Assembly (NCBI RefSeq): GCF_900114585.1
Contig: NZ_FOTL01000009.1
Location: forward strand, 1-62,287
Source: Methanobrevibacter olleyae
GTDB taxonomy: Archaea > Methanobacteriota > Methanobacteria > Methanobacteriales > Methanobacteriaceae
Reading direction: 5' to 3'
DNA: 62,287 nucleotides
This document shows, piece after piece, positions 37,763 through 47,095 of the stretch (positions are counted from its first letter, which is position 1; each line of letters begins with the position of its first letter). The translations under genes and the position numbers were made by a program. The notes under the pieces are model-generated. The model had not been told where the DNA came from, searched no databases, and saw only the letters and a program-made list of their open reading frames with translations.

Positions 37763-39943
37763 ATGATTAAGGATTTAAATAAAATTATGATAGTGATTTT
37801 ATTTTTAATATTTTTATCTATTTCTGCTACCTCAGCACAAGACAATGCAAGCTTTGAAATAAGTTTAAATGAAAATGTGGCAATTTTAGATGGTGAAGAA
37901 ATAGTAGATGATAAAGTCAATGCTAAAACAAATGAGGACAATAAAACAGTTACAGAACTAGAAAAAATAGAGGACAATAAAACAGTTACAGAACTAGAAA
38001 AAATAGAGGATAATAAAACAGTTACAGAACTTGAAAAAATAGAGGATAAATCAAAGATTGAAATGAATGAAGATAATTTAAAGGGCTCAACTTCATCATC
38101 ATTCAGCGATTTGCAAAATCTAATCAACAAGGCACCTGTTAATGGTACATTAAATCTAGATAAAGACTATACCTGTTCACTTAGTGATTCAGAGATAATT
38201 ATTAACAAACCCATAACTATTGATGGGAAAAACCATGTAATTGATGGAAAATCCGCAAGAAGAATACTTAAGATAACTGGTAATCATGTCACACTAAAAA
38301 ATATAAAATTCATAAATGCAAATAACACTAATGAATATAATGGTGGTGCTATCTATTGGGAAGGAAATTACGGTAAGATGAGCAACTGTTCCTTTGTTAA
38401 TAACTATGCAATGTATGGTGGTGCTATCTATTGGGAAGGAAATTATGGTAATATAGGTAGCTGTTCCTTTGTTAATAACCATGGAATGTATGGTGGTGCC
38501 ATTGACTGGTATGGAGCTAATGGTTTTTTAGGTACTTCTTCCTTTCTTAATAACCATGCAGAGTATGATGGTGGTGCAATTTATTGCTATGGCGATAATG
38601 GTACTTTAAGAGATTCCTCCTTTACCAACAACCATGCAGGATACTATGGAGGTGCCCTTGGCTGGAGGGGAGACAATAGTATCTTAAGAGATTCCTCCTT
38701 TACCAACAACCATGCAGGATACTATGGCGGTGCCATTGATTGCTTAGGTAATAATAGCATTTTAAGAGATTCTTCCTTTAGAAACAACCATGCAGGGTAT
38801 GATGGTGGTGCAGTTTATTTGAGATATAGTAATGGTTCTTTAAATGCTTGTTCTTTCGTTAATAACACTGCTAATTATTATGGTGATGCTATTTATGTTT
38901 ATTACAACACCACTAATGTATCTGCATGTTCTTTTAGTGTATTTCGTCCTAAAAATACACTAGTGTTCACAGTTAATAATCTAATCTACTACAATAACCA
39001 CAATTATTTAACTGATTACTACGAAAATGCTAAGAAAATTCATAGTGGCCGGATGAATGATGGGATTACTTTTTATAATTTAGACAGCGGAAAACACAGT
39101 ATCCAAATGATTTACAATAAAGAGAGTAGCAAGTTTATTAATTATATAATCATAAATGGTTATTCTTACCTAAATGCTAGTAATGTTTATATGTTTTATA
39201 AGGACGGTACTAAATACACTATAAAACTAACAGACTACAAAGGAAACCCTTTAAGAAATCAAAACATCCAAATAACAATTGCAAATACAAAATACAATAT
39301 AAAAACCAACAATAAAGGATATGCAACAATAAACCTCAAACAAAAAGCAGGAAAATACAATATTATAGCTAAATTCGATGGTAATAGCGATTATGGTCCA
39401 AGCACTATTAAAAACACTTTATACGTTTTAGATTCACCAATAACAAAGAATAAAAACAGTAAGATCTATTTTGGCGGAACATTTAAAGTGCGAATAATCA
39501 ATGCAAATGGTAAGCATGTAGGTGCAGGAAAAACAGTTAAATTCACAATAGCTGGAAAAACATACAGCAAAAAAACAAACAAGAATGGATATGCAAGCCT
39601 AAAAATAACACTGAAACCAAGAACCAAAACCTATAGTATAACAACAAAATACGGCAAATTCATCAAAAAGAATAAAATAACCGTAAAACCTGTATTAACT
39701 GCTAAAAGTATTAAAAAGAAAAAAGCAAAAACAATAAAATTCTATGTTAAGCTAGTAAACACTAAAGGAAAACCACAAGCTAAAAAGACAATAATATTCA
39801 AATTAAAAGGAAAAACCTACAAAATCAAAACCAATAAAAACGGAATCGCAACACTAAAAATCAAAAACCTAAGAAAAGGCAATTATAAGATTTACACAGA
39901 ATACAGTAAATCAAAAATAAAAAACACGATAAAAATTAAATAA
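37763..39943 (+). CDS. Adhesin-like surface protein with beta-helix and Ig-like repeats
   Basis: A cleavable-looking signal peptide (residues ~1-27, ending SATSA) leads to three exact 12-residue repeats (EDNKTVTELEKI, residues ~58-93). A right-handed beta-helix follows, made of GGAIYWEGNYG and SCSFVNNHA type rungs (~190-400), then Ig-like beta-sandwich domains (~470-726) with TYKIKTNKNGIATLKIK. It ends without an LPXTG-type sorting signal or membrane anchor. Such proteins are a large family in Methanobrevibacter and are thought to bind partner organisms or host surfaces. A GGAGGGTGAA Shine-Dalgarno precedes the ATG. Rung repeats are near-identical at the DNA level (CATGCAGGATACTATGG), so copy number may vary between strains. 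Confidence 0.88.
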   Translation: MIKDLNKIMIVILFLIFLSISATSAQDNASFEISLNENVAILDGEEIVDDKVNAKTNEDNKTVTELEKIEDNKTVTELEKIEDNKTVTELEKIEDKSKIEMNEDNLKGSTSSSFSDLQNLINKAPVNGTLNLDKDYTCSLSDSEIIINKPITIDGKNHVIDGKSARRILKITGNHVTLKNIKFINANNTNEYNGGAIYWEGNYGKMSNCSFVNNYAMYGGAIYWEGNYGNIGSCSFVNNHGMYGGAIDWYGANGFLGTSSFLNNHAEYDGGAIYCYGDNGTLRDSSFTNNHAGYYGGALGWRGDNSILRDSSFTNNHAGYYGGAIDCLGNNSILRDSSFRNNHAGYDGGAVYLRYSNGSLNACSFVNNTANYYGDAIYVYYNTTNVSACSFSVFRPKNTLVFTVNNLIYYNNHNYLTDYYENAKKIHSGRMNDGITFYNLDSGKHSIQMIYNKESSKFINYIIINGYSYLNASNVYMFYKDGTKYTIKLTDYKGNPLRNQNIQITIANTKYNIKTNNKGYATINLKQKAGKYNIIAKFDGNSDYGPSTIKNTLYVLDSPITKNKNSKIYFGGTFKVRIINANGKHVGAGKTVKFTIAGKTYSKKTNKNGYASLKITLKPRTKTYSITTKYGKFIKKNKITVKPVLTAKSIKKKKAKTIKFYVKLVNTKGKPQAKKTIIFKLKGKTYKIKTNKNGIATLKIKNLRKGNYKIYTEYSKSKIKNTIKIK
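37934..38041 (+). repeat. Coding 36-bp tandem repeat, three copies
   Basis: Copies at 37934-37969, 37970-38005 and 38006-38041 encode EDNKTVTELEKI and differ by only a few silent bases. They sit just after the signal peptide and would change the stalk length in 12-residue steps. Confidence 0.95.
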
Positions 39944-39977
39944 AAAAAGATAGTGGCTAAACCTCATTATCTTTTTT
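39943..39977. terminator. Bidirectional hairpin terminator between adhesin and ppaC
   Basis: AAAAAAGATAGTG (39943-39955) pairs with CATTATCTTTTTT (39965-39977) with one G/T pair around a nine-base loop. A T-run follows on both strands, so it can serve both converging genes. Confidence 0.7.
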
Positions 39978-40026
39978 ACTTATTTTTTTTAATTAAGAAA
40001 AATAAAAAAACTTAATAAAATGATTA

Positions 40027-40944
40027 TTAAGCATTTTCAGTCATTATAGGAACTACTTGTTTCTTACGGGAAACAACACCCTCTAATAAAACAGCATTAT
40101 CTTCTAATTTTACACCATAAGCCTTTTCTACAAGTGTTGCATCTTTACCAATTGCAATTACTTGAGAGTTGCTATTTACAATATCTGTAATTAAAAGCAT
40201 GAATAAGTCTAAATCCTCTTCTTCAATAATCTTATTCATTCCATCTTCCAAATCATCTTTCATTTTCATTACATCAGAAATGTCTGCAGTGTTTACTTGA
40301 TTAACAATAGATTTGACATTTTTAAAGTCAATTTGTTTAGCATCTAAACTTAGAATCTCTGGAATTGTGAAACTTGATAAATCAGTTCCTGCTTTTAACA
40401 TCTCTAAACCATAAGCTTCATAATCAATTTCAACAATTTCTGCAAGTTCTTCTACTGTTTTTTTATCATCTTCAGTAGTAGTTGGTGATTTTAAAAGTAA
40501 AGTATCAGATATAATTGCAGATAACATTAAAGATGCAATAGTTTTATCTGGAGTGAATCCATTTTCTTTATATAATTTAAATAATACTGTTTCAGTGCAT
40601 CCTACTGGTTCAGTTCTAACAAATAAAGGATAAGAAGTTTCAAATGCTATTTTATGATGGTCTACAACTTTTAAAATATTTGCATTTTCTATATTATCAA
40701 CAGATTCATTAGGGCTATTATGATCAACAAGAATTACATCTGTACCATCTTCAATTGTTTCAATTAATTCAGGAGCTTCTATGTCAAAGTAGTTTAAAAC
40801 ATATTCAGTTTCTTTATTAAGGCTGCCTAATCTACATGCTACAACTTCATTACCTAATTTTGTTTCTAAATCACACATTACAAGACTTGAGGTAATTGAA
40901 TCAGTATCCGGACTTTTATGTCCAAAAATATAAGTTTTACTCAT
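40027..40944 (-). CDS. ppaC: Manganese-dependent inorganic pyrophosphatase (DHH family)
   Basis: PpaC splits pyrophosphate and drives biosynthetic reactions forward. The DHH family II motifs are clear: GHKSPDTDSITSSL near the N-terminus, VDHNSPNES, and KVVDHHKIAFETSYP; the DHHA2 domain ends SRKKQVVPIM. At 305 residues it has no CBS insert. GGTGAAAAA precedes the ATG. It converges on the adhesin gene with a shared hairpin terminator. Confidence 0.95.
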   Translation of the reverse strand: MSKTYIFGHKSPDTDSITSSLVMCDLETKLGNEVVACRLGSLNKETEYVLNYFDIEAPELIETIEDGTDVILVDHNSPNESVDNIENANILKVVDHHKIAFETSYPLFVRTEPVGCTETVLFKLYKENGFTPDKTIASLMLSAIISDTLLLKSPTTTEDDKKTVEELAEIVEIDYEAYGLEMLKAGTDLSSFTIPEILSLDAKQIDFKNVKSIVNQVNTADISDVMKMKDDLEDGMNKIIEEEDLDLFMLLITDIVNSNSQVIAIGKDATLVEKAYGVKLEDNAVLLEGVVSRKKQVVPIMTENA

Positions 40945-41114
40945 TTTTTCACCTTTGCATTATTGAATAATTTAATATCAAAATTATAAAAAAAGATTAA
41001 TTATTAAAATATTATAGTTTAGAAACTTAGATTAAAAAAGAATCTAAGTATCTAAACATGAATTAAAAACTATACCAAAAAAAGAAAACTAGAAACTAAT
41101 GTAAAGGGGGTGAT

Positions 41115-41198
41115 ATGTTAAAAGAATATTCTAAAAGTATAGTTAATAATTCTATGTATATAAATTTATTTATTTACAATATAAATAGTTTGCTATGA
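41115..41198 (+). CDS. Possible 27-residue micro-ORF
   Basis: A strong GGGGGTGAT lies just before the ATG, which is unusual in an otherwise AT-only spacer. The product is a short hydrophobic peptide (…YINLFIYNINSLL). Its stop overlaps the start of a second micro-ORF (ATGA), a layout typical of translational coupling. No family is recognised; it could also be a chance frame. Confidence 0.3.
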   Translation: MLKEYSKSIVNNSMYINLFIYNINSLL

Positions 41199-41302
41199 AT
41201 GATACAAAAACAAAACAGTGCATCAATAAAATTTTAAACAAAGCTGATAAAAATAAAATTAAATTAAAAAAAGAGATAAATCTTTTAAAAAGTAATATTT
41301 AA
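41195..41302 (+). CDS. Possible 35-residue micro-ORF, coupled to the previous one
   Basis: It overlaps the preceding micro-ORF by four bases (ATGA). The product is highly basic (many Lys, one Cys, CINKILNKADKNKIKLKK). Its reality depends on that of the upstream frame. Confidence 0.25.
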   Translation: MNDTKTKQCINKILNKADKNKIKLKKEINLLKSNI

Positions 41303-41455
41303 AAAAGTATACTATAAAATAGAAAAAAAGGAATACAAACCTTAAAAAAATATACTAGAAAATAGAAAAAAGGAATACAAACCTTAAAAAAATATACTAG
41401 AAAATAGAAAAAAGGAATACAAACCTTAAAAAAATATACTAGAAAATAGAAAAAA
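41303..41455. repeat. Tandem array, 42-bp unit, four copies
   Basis: The unit is CTTAAAAAAATATACTAGAA followed by AATAGAAAAAAGGAATACAAAC. Copies are nearly identical. The array lies between the micro-ORFs and the 190-residue gene. Confidence 0.9.
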
Positions 41456-41499
41456 ATTGAATAAGAGAATAATAAAAAATAATAAGATTTAAATTTAAA

Positions 41500-42072
41500 T
41501 TAATTAAAATTATTTGAATTAGAACCTCCACTATCAATAGATATATTATTTGTAGTATTTACAGAACTTTGATTATCACCATTAATAGTTTCTGTGCTAT
41601 TAGTCTCTTCATTAAAGTATACATACTTAGCAGAAGATATCATATGTTCTAATATTTCAGGATCTTTAGAAAGGATTAAGATATTATCATGAGTTATATA
41701 ATTTCCTATAAAAGCCATATAAGTTCCATTTTCTTCATTATGCCAAACAGTTTGATTAGCTAACTTTTCTTCAACTGAATTTTTAACATAAGAATTACGA
41801 ATATACTCTAATTCAACAGCTGCAACTTGATTACCTTGTTCACTATTAAAATACATTAGAACTAAATCATGTTGAGTATCATTAATTATATGGATACCAC
41901 CACTAATTACATTATTTGTAGATTCATCACTTATTGGCATTTCAATACTAGAGGTATTTGTAAGACCAACTCTATTATAGGCAATAGAATCATCGAAATT
42001 TAACAAAAAGAAAGAAGCAGCTAAAACCACAACAACCACTATCATTATCACTGATAAACGCCTAAAATCCAC
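41500..42072 (-). CDS. Hypothetical membrane-anchored exported protein
   Basis: The N-terminus (MDFRRLSVIMIVVVVVLAAS) is a single anchor or signal helix, and the rest is a soluble extracellular domain of about 160 residues with several possible N-glycosylation sites and a Ser/Asn-rich tail. Segments such as GGIHIINDTQHDLVLMYFNS occur, but I recognise no family. The start is GTG with GGGGAGATT upstream; no ATG is available. It is isolated between repeat arrays. Confidence 0.65.
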   Translation of the reverse strand: MDFRRLSVIMIVVVVVLAASFFLLNFDDSIAYNRVGLTNTSSIEMPISDESTNNVISGGIHIINDTQHDLVLMYFNSEQGNQVAAVELEYIRNSYVKNSVEEKLANQTVWHNEENGTYMAFIGNYITHDNILILSKDPEILEHMISSAKYVYFNEETNSTETINGDNQSSVNTTNNISIDSGGSNSNNFN

Positions 42073-42394
42073 TTAAATCTCCCCATTATCTATTTTATAA
42101 TTGAATTAATAAATCTGATATAATTATTATTTTAAATTAAATTATTTATAAACTTAACTTAAAAATAGCTAAAAAGGGAAAAATAGATAAAAATAAAAAA
42201 TTAATTAAAAATAATAAAAATAATAAAAATAGATAAAAATAAAAAATTAATTAAAAATAGATAAAAATAGATAAAAATAATAAATTAATTAAAAATAATA
42301 AAAATAATAAAATAGATAAAGATAAAAAAGTAATTAAGATAATTGAAAAAATAATTAAGAATGATTATCCGTAACTAATAAAAAAAATTTTGGT
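42073..42394. other. Intergenic region with low-complexity AAATAGATAAAAATAATAA repeats
   Basis: Between 42185 and 42330, AAATAGATAAAAATAA and AATTAATTAAAAATAA units alternate. No gene is seen. The right end is the U-tract of the idsA hairpin. Confidence 0.6.
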
Positions 42395-42427
42395 CCAGGT
42401 TTTTTGACCGAAGGTCAAAAAAGCTGG
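42395..42427 (-). terminator. 33-nt conserved hairpin directly after the idsA stop codon
   Basis: On the minus strand: CCAG, C, TTTTTTGACC, loop TTC, GGTCAAAAAA, C, CTGG, then ACCAAAATTTTTTTT. Compared with the copy at 8223-8255, the outer pairs change CAAG/CTTG to CCAG/CTGG and the inner GAGGC/GCCTC to GACC/GGTC, keeping both stems. It abuts the stop codon with no gap. Confidence 0.8.
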
Positions 42428-43423
42428 TTAGGAAGACCTATCAATAACAAAATCAGCTAAAGCAATAAGTAATTGTTTAGCTTCAGAATCGGGTAATATT
42501 TCAAGTACTTTCTTAGAACAATCAATGTTTTCTAAAGCGAGATTGTAAGCATATTCAATAGAGCCATATTTATTGAATAAATCAATAGCTTCATCAATAC
42601 TTTCTTGTGAACAATCGTCATCTTTTAAGATTTCAAGTAATCTGTCATGATCTTCACCTTCAGATTCAGCTAATGCTTTAACTACCATAAGGGTCATTTT
42701 ACCTTTAGCAATATCACTGCCAACAGGCTTTCCTAAATCTTTTTCATCACTGATTACATCTAAATAATCATCTTGAATCTGGAATGCAGTACCGATCATA
42801 CGGCCATACTCATATAAAGCATGAACAGCTTCATCATCTCCTCCACCCATAATAGCTCCTGCTTTAGTAGCAGCTGCGATTAATGCACCGGTTTTCTTAA
42901 AAATCATTTCAGAGTATTCATCTTCTTTAACATCAAAGTTTCCTTCAAAACTCATATCAGAAGCTTGACCTTCACAGATTTTAACACAAGCATCTGCTAC
43001 AGTAGCTAATGCATTTGCAACATTTGCAGGATGAGCATTTTCTTCTTTAGAAGCAATGACCATTTCAAATGCTTTTGAAAATAAAGTATCTCCAGCTAAA
43101 ATAGCTACTGGTTCATCCCATACCTTGTGAACAGAAGGCATTCCTCTTCTCATATCATCATCATCCATGATATCATCATGAATAAGTGAAAAAGTGTGGA
43201 TAAGTTCTAAAGCAGCAGCTGTTTTTAAAGCATCTTCTTTATTTCCTCCAACAGCTTCTGCAGAAATTAAAGTAAGAGCTGGTCTAAGCATTTTTCCACC
43301 AGCTTTAGTTAAATAAAGACAAGCATCTTGTAAATCTTGTGGCTCAATTACACTAAGATTTTCTTCAATAGTTTTTACAACATCTTCAGAATATTGTTTT
43401 AAAACATCCGTAACATCAGACAT
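42428..43423 (-). CDS. idsA: Short-chain prenyl diphosphate synthase (geranylgeranyl/farnesyl diphosphate synthase)
   Basis: IdsA elongates IPP and DMAPP to the C15-C20 prenyl diphosphates used for archaeal lipids. The first aspartate-rich motif ([15 protein letters not shown], residues ~77-91) and the second (QIQDDYLD, ~217-224) are intact, as is GGKMLRPAL. At 331 residues it is normal. GAGGGAAAATC precedes the ATG. It is last in the minus-strand isoprenoid block (mevalonate kinase, IPK, Fni, RNase J, IdsA) and ends on the stem-loop. Confidence 0.95.
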   Translation of the reverse strand: MSDVTDVLKQYSEDVVKTIEENLSVIEPQDLQDACLYLTKAGGKMLRPALTLISAEAVGGNKEDALKTAAALELIHTFSLIHDDIMDDDDMRRGMPSVHKVWDEPVAILAGDTLFSKAFEMVIASKEENAHPANVANALATVADACVKICEGQASDMSFEGNFDVKEDEYSEMIFKKTGALIAAATKAGAIMGGGDDEAVHALYEYGRMIGTAFQIQDDYLDVISDEKDLGKPVGSDIAKGKMTLMVVKALAESEGEDHDRLLEILKDDDCSQESIDEAIDLFNKYGSIEYAYNLALENIDCSKKVLEILPDSEAKQLLIALADFVIDRSS

Positions 43424-43579
43424 GATTTTCCCTCTTAAAAAAATATTATTAAAATTTTATTATAATATATTAGCTTAAATTTGAAATAAAGAGAACTTAT
43501 TCATTATTTTAATCATTTTAAAAAAAATAATTAAATAAAATAATATTTTTATTTTATTATTTATTAAAACTTAATTAAA

Positions 43580-43745
43580 TACTTAATTACAATTTAGTTA
43601 ATAATGATTAATTTTTTAAAAAAAAATATTTTAATTAATAATAATTAATTTTTTAAAAAAAAATATTTTAATTAATAATGATTAATTTTTTAAAAAAAAA
43701 TATTTTACTTAATAATAATTAATTTTTTTAAAAAAAATATACTGC
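43580..43745. repeat. Tandem array, about 40-bp unit, four copies
   Basis: The unit is AATTAATAATGATTAATTTT followed by TTAAAAAAAAATATTTT, with single-base variants. It lies between the RNase J and idsA genes. Confidence 0.85.
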
Positions 43746-43782
43746 TAATTCAATACTACACTAAAATAATAAGAATTTTGGT

Positions 43783-43815
43783 CAAGGTTTTTGAGCCGAA
43801 GGCTCAAAAAGCTTG
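43783..43815 (-). terminator. 33-nt conserved hairpin after the RNase J gene
   Basis: On the minus strand: CAAG, C, TTTTTGAGCC, loop TTC, GGCTCAAAAA, C, CTTG, then ACCAAAATT. The inner pairs GAGCC/GGCTC differ from GAGGC/GCCTC at 8223-8255 by compensating changes. Two bases separate it from the stop codon. Confidence 0.8.
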
Positions 43816-43817
43816 AG

Positions 43818-45164
43818 TTAATTACCATTAAAAACTTGAGCTTGAGCATTTCTTAAAATATGAATATTATTTCCAATTCTGTATCCTTCCTCTTCTGCAA
43901 GTTCCCCATAAGCAACTAACATATCTAATTCACCGTGAGCTGGTATAATATGTTTAGGTTTAAGCATTCTTAAGAAATCCCTATGGTCTTCACGGCCTGC
44001 ATGTCCTGAAACGTGAGCATTAGCATAAATTCTTGCACCGTTTGCTTTTAATTTAGATTCTAGAATATGTCTATTTGCTGCATTTGTTGGATTTGGAATA
44101 ATAGGTGCTGAGAAGATTACATTATCCCCTTTTTTAATATTAAATGGAGTTCTTCCACTAGCTATTCTTGGAAGTAAAGCATCAGGTTCACCTTGGTGAC
44201 CAGTAGTTACAAGCAAATATTTATCCCTATCATCTTCAGCTTTCATAAGTGCTTTATTTACAGCTTTAGGAGATCCATGAACATAAGCAGTTCTAGGTAA
44301 TTTTAAAATTCCTAAATTTTGTGCTATACCACAGAACCTTTCCATAGAACGTCCTAAAAAGAGAATTTCCCTATCACTATTTTTAGCAATATCTGCAATA
44401 GTTTGAATCCTTTCTATATGTGATGAAAATGTAGTAACGATCATACCTTCTTTAGCTTTTAAAGGTTCTCTCATTAAATCTTCTAAAATAATTCTTGCTA
44501 CCTTTTCAGAATAGGTTCTAGTTTCAGTGTAATTAATAGCATTTGTAGTTTCTACAATAAGAGCCAAGACTCCTTTTCTACCTAATTCCCTAAGTCTATT
44601 ATAATCAGGTGGTGGAGAAACTTTTTGATGGTTGTCAAATTTAAAATCTAGTGCATAAACAATTATTCCCTCTGGAGTGTGTAATACTGGAAACACCGCT
44701 TGAGGAATACTATGGGTAGATTGGACAAATTCTAAAGTTATATCCTTAGATAATTTAATTTTGCTTCCAGGATTAAGTGGTCTAATTGGGTTGTTTACTT
44801 TAAATTTACGTTCTCCCCTAATTTGCTTTTCAATTAATGCAGTAGTATATGGAGTTCCAATAATCGGTGTATCATATCTATGAGCTAATTTAGCAACAGC
44901 ACCAATGTGGTCTAAGTGACCATGTGAAAATACAATTCCCTTAACTTTACCATCAACATCTTTCATTATTGTATCATCAGGAATTATTCCTCTTTCAATT
45001 AAATCTAAACTATGCATTCTATCTATATCTGTATCTTCATGAATACTAATTCTATCTAAGTGGATACCCATATCAAATATGACTACATCTTCTCCAACTT
45101 TAACTGCAGTCATATTTTTTCCTACTTCTTCATATCCACCAATTGCAATAACTTCTACAGTCAT
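43818..45164 (-). CDS. Archaeal RNase J (beta-CASP metallo-beta-lactamase ribonuclease)
   Basis: RNase J of archaea is a 5'-3' exonuclease acting in RNA decay and maturation. The metal-binding HGHLDH motif is FSHGHLDHIGAV (~residues 78-89), STHSIPQAV carries the next His, and the beta-CASP motifs include FSSHIERIQT, HGSPKAVNK, TTGHQGEP and VSGHAGREDH, ending IIPAHGELDML. At 448 residues it matches the archaeal aRNase J length. AGGAGGCAATAA precedes the ATG. It lies between fni and idsA, as in other Methanobacteriales and many euryarchaea. Confidence 0.9.
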   Translation of the reverse strand: MTVEVIAIGGYEEVGKNMTAVKVGEDVVIFDMGIHLDRISIHEDTDIDRMHSLDLIERGIIPDDTIMKDVDGKVKGIVFSHGHLDHIGAVAKLAHRYDTPIIGTPYTTALIEKQIRGERKFKVNNPIRPLNPGSKIKLSKDITLEFVQSTHSIPQAVFPVLHTPEGIIVYALDFKFDNHQKVSPPPDYNRLRELGRKGVLALIVETTNAINYTETRTYSEKVARIILEDLMREPLKAKEGMIVTTFSSHIERIQTIADIAKNSDREILFLGRSMERFCGIAQNLGILKLPRTAYVHGSPKAVNKALMKAEDDRDKYLLVTTGHQGEPDALLPRIASGRTPFNIKKGDNVIFSAPIIPNPTNAANRHILESKLKANGARIYANAHVSGHAGREDHRDFLRMLKPKHIIPAHGELDMLVAYGELAEEEGYRIGNNIHILRNAQAQVFNGN

Positions 45165-45251
45165 TTATTGCCTCCTTTAAATTTTAGTTTTTATTTTCCC
45201 TTAATAAATGAGAATAATATCATTAATTCTAAATTTTATAAAATAATCAAA

Positions 45252-45272
45252 TTTTGAGTAATTAACTCAAAA
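45252..45272 (-). terminator. 8-bp hairpin beyond the fni repeats
   Basis: TTTTGAGT and ACTCAAAA with loop AATTA; on the minus strand a T-rich tract follows. It lies downstream of the 27-bp array that follows fni. Confidence 0.45.
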
Positions 45273-45287
45273 ACTTAAAATAAAATT

Positions 45288-45412
45288 ATCTTTTAGCATA
45301 TGATTTTCTAAATTATCTTTTAGCATATGCTTTTCTAAATTATCTTTTAGCATATGCTTTTCTAAATTACCTTTTAGCATATGCTTTTCTAAATTACCTT
45401 TTAGCATATGCC
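45288..45412. repeat. 27-bp tandem array duplicating the end of fni
   Basis: Four copies of ATCTTTTAGCATATGCTTTT plus CTAAATT (45288-45395) precede the matching sequence inside fni. Each copy repeats the codons for the C-terminus (KAYAKR) and stop, and the 27-bp length keeps the reading frame, so readthrough would add the same nonapeptide again. Confidence 0.9.
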
Positions 45413-46443
45413 TTTGTATCAAAGCCTCTTGCTTCTAACCAGTTTTTAGTTTCTCCTTTAATAATAAGATTTGAATTTTTAAGCTCTTCAATATTATAAG
45501 CACCAACTAAAAACATAGCAATTCTTAAAGATTCATTAAATCTTTCAACCATATCAACTAAGGATTTTTGCCCTTCATAAGCTCCTTTTAATGCAGGTAA
45601 TGCCATACCAACTGCATCTGCACCTAAAGCAATAGCTTTTGCAGCATCAAGCCCTGAACGAATACCTCCAGAAGATATTACTGGAATATCAACAGAATTT
45701 ACTACCTCTACAGTACTTACAGCAGTAGGAATTCCCCAATCCCAGAACAATTCTCCCATATACCTATCATCAGCACGATAAGTTTCAACAGCTGCCCAAC
45801 TAGTTCCTCCAGCACCTTCAACATCTATAAAGCTAACTCCAGCTTTTTGAAGTGCAATTGCATCTTCACCACTGATGCCAGTACCAGTTTCTTTAGCCAT
45901 AACAGGAACATCTACACTTTTACAAATCTCAGCTATTGAATCTATATATCCTCTTGCATCCACATCCCCTTCAGGCTGAATTGCTTCTTGTAAGGGATTT
46001 AAATGAATTGCTAAAATATCACTATCTAATATTTCAACAGCCTTTTCTGCTAAATCAGATTGTGGTGCACCAATATTCCCTAAAACAAGTGTAGATGGTG
46101 CATATTCTCTCACTACATCATAAGTATCTATTAAGTCTGGATTAACAATAGCTGCTCTTTGACTGCCTAAACCTAAACCAATTTTTTTATCTTCTGCAAC
46201 GATAGCTAATTCTTTATTAATTTCTTTTGCAGCAGCATGTCCTCCAGTAATAGCTGTAATGAATAATGGAGACTCTAATTTTTTACCAAAGACTTCTGTT
46301 GAAATATCAATCTCTTCTTTATGAACTTCAGGTAATGCTTTATGAATTAATTCAATATCTTCAAAACCCGTAGTTTTATCTTTATAGTTAACATCATAAT
46401 TTTTGCAAATTAATAAATGTTCTAATTTTCTATCTGAAATCAT
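45394..46443 (-). CDS. fni: Type 2 isopentenyl-diphosphate delta-isomerase
   Basis: Fni interconverts IPP and DMAPP, using FMN and NADPH, in the archaeal mevalonate pathway. Features: [51 protein letters not shown] (FMN/substrate site) and [20 protein letters not shown] (FMN phosphate). At 349 residues it is full length. AGAGGAAACA precedes the ATG. The last codons and stop are copied four times downstream. Confidence 0.95.
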   Translation of the reverse strand: MISDRKLEHLLICKNYDVNYKDKTTGFEDIELIHKALPEVHKEEIDISTEVFGKKLESPLFITAITGGHAAAKEINKELAIVAEDKKIGLGLGSQRAAIVNPDLIDTYDVVREYAPSTLVLGNIGAPQSDLAEKAVEILDSDILAIHLNPLQEAIQPEGDVDARGYIDSIAEICKSVDVPVMAKETGTGISGEDAIALQKAGVSFIDVEGAGGTSWAAVETYRADDRYMGELFWDWGIPTAVSTVEVVNSVDIPVISSGGIRSGLDAAKAIALGADAVGMALPALKGAYEGQKSLVDMVERFNESLRIAMFLVGAYNIEELKNSNLIIKGETKNWLEARGFDTKAYAKR

Positions 46444-47095
46444 TGTTTCCTCTTTAATAATTAATTAAATAATAAACATAATGACTTTAAAACAAAACCC
46501 TATATAAAATAAAATTTTAAAATGTTTTAAAGTGAAAAAAAATAAAAAATAATAAATTAATTTTTATGAAATAAATTTTTAACCCATTAAAACCTAAAAA
46601 CAATAAGAATAAGAATGATAAAGAAATCCAAAGATTAATCTAAATAAATCCAAACTATTTATTCCAAATAGTAAATTCTTATAAATCCTTTAAAATAATT
46701 ATCAAATAATTATCAAAATTTCTAAATTATCTAAAATCTGATCTAACAATCCCTTATTTTAAATATTAATGTTAAATTAAAGTATACCTGTATATTAAAT
46801 ATTCTTACGTGTTTAATTAGGTCCCGAATGAATTTAAAAATATTAAAGCTATCCCATCAATATTAAAATATTAGTTCTAATTTTTTAAATTCAAAAATAT
46901 ATACAATCCATATATTTCAACTATTAATATTTATAATCCTCATTATATTTAAATATTAGTAAAAAAAGGTGAATTTTTGAAAAAAACAGATAAAAAATAG
47001 TTAAAAAATAGATAAAAAATTAGAAAAATTTCAACAATAAATAATAAAAAAATAATTAAATTAAATAAATTAAAATATCTAAAAGATGGTTAAAA
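46444..47095. other. 652-bp gap inside the isoprenoid block
   Basis: I see no gene on either strand. The region presumably holds a promoter for fni; a segment near 46815-46835 (AATTAGGTCCCGAATGAATT) is richer in G/C than its surroundings and of unknown meaning. The gap suggests that fni-RNase J-idsA and the IPK/mevalonate kinase pair are separate transcripts. Confidence 0.45.

Noticed and set aside
37714-38130. 138-residue frame antisense to the start of the adhesin
   Set aside because: It reflects the 36-bp repeats read backwards and has no start signal.
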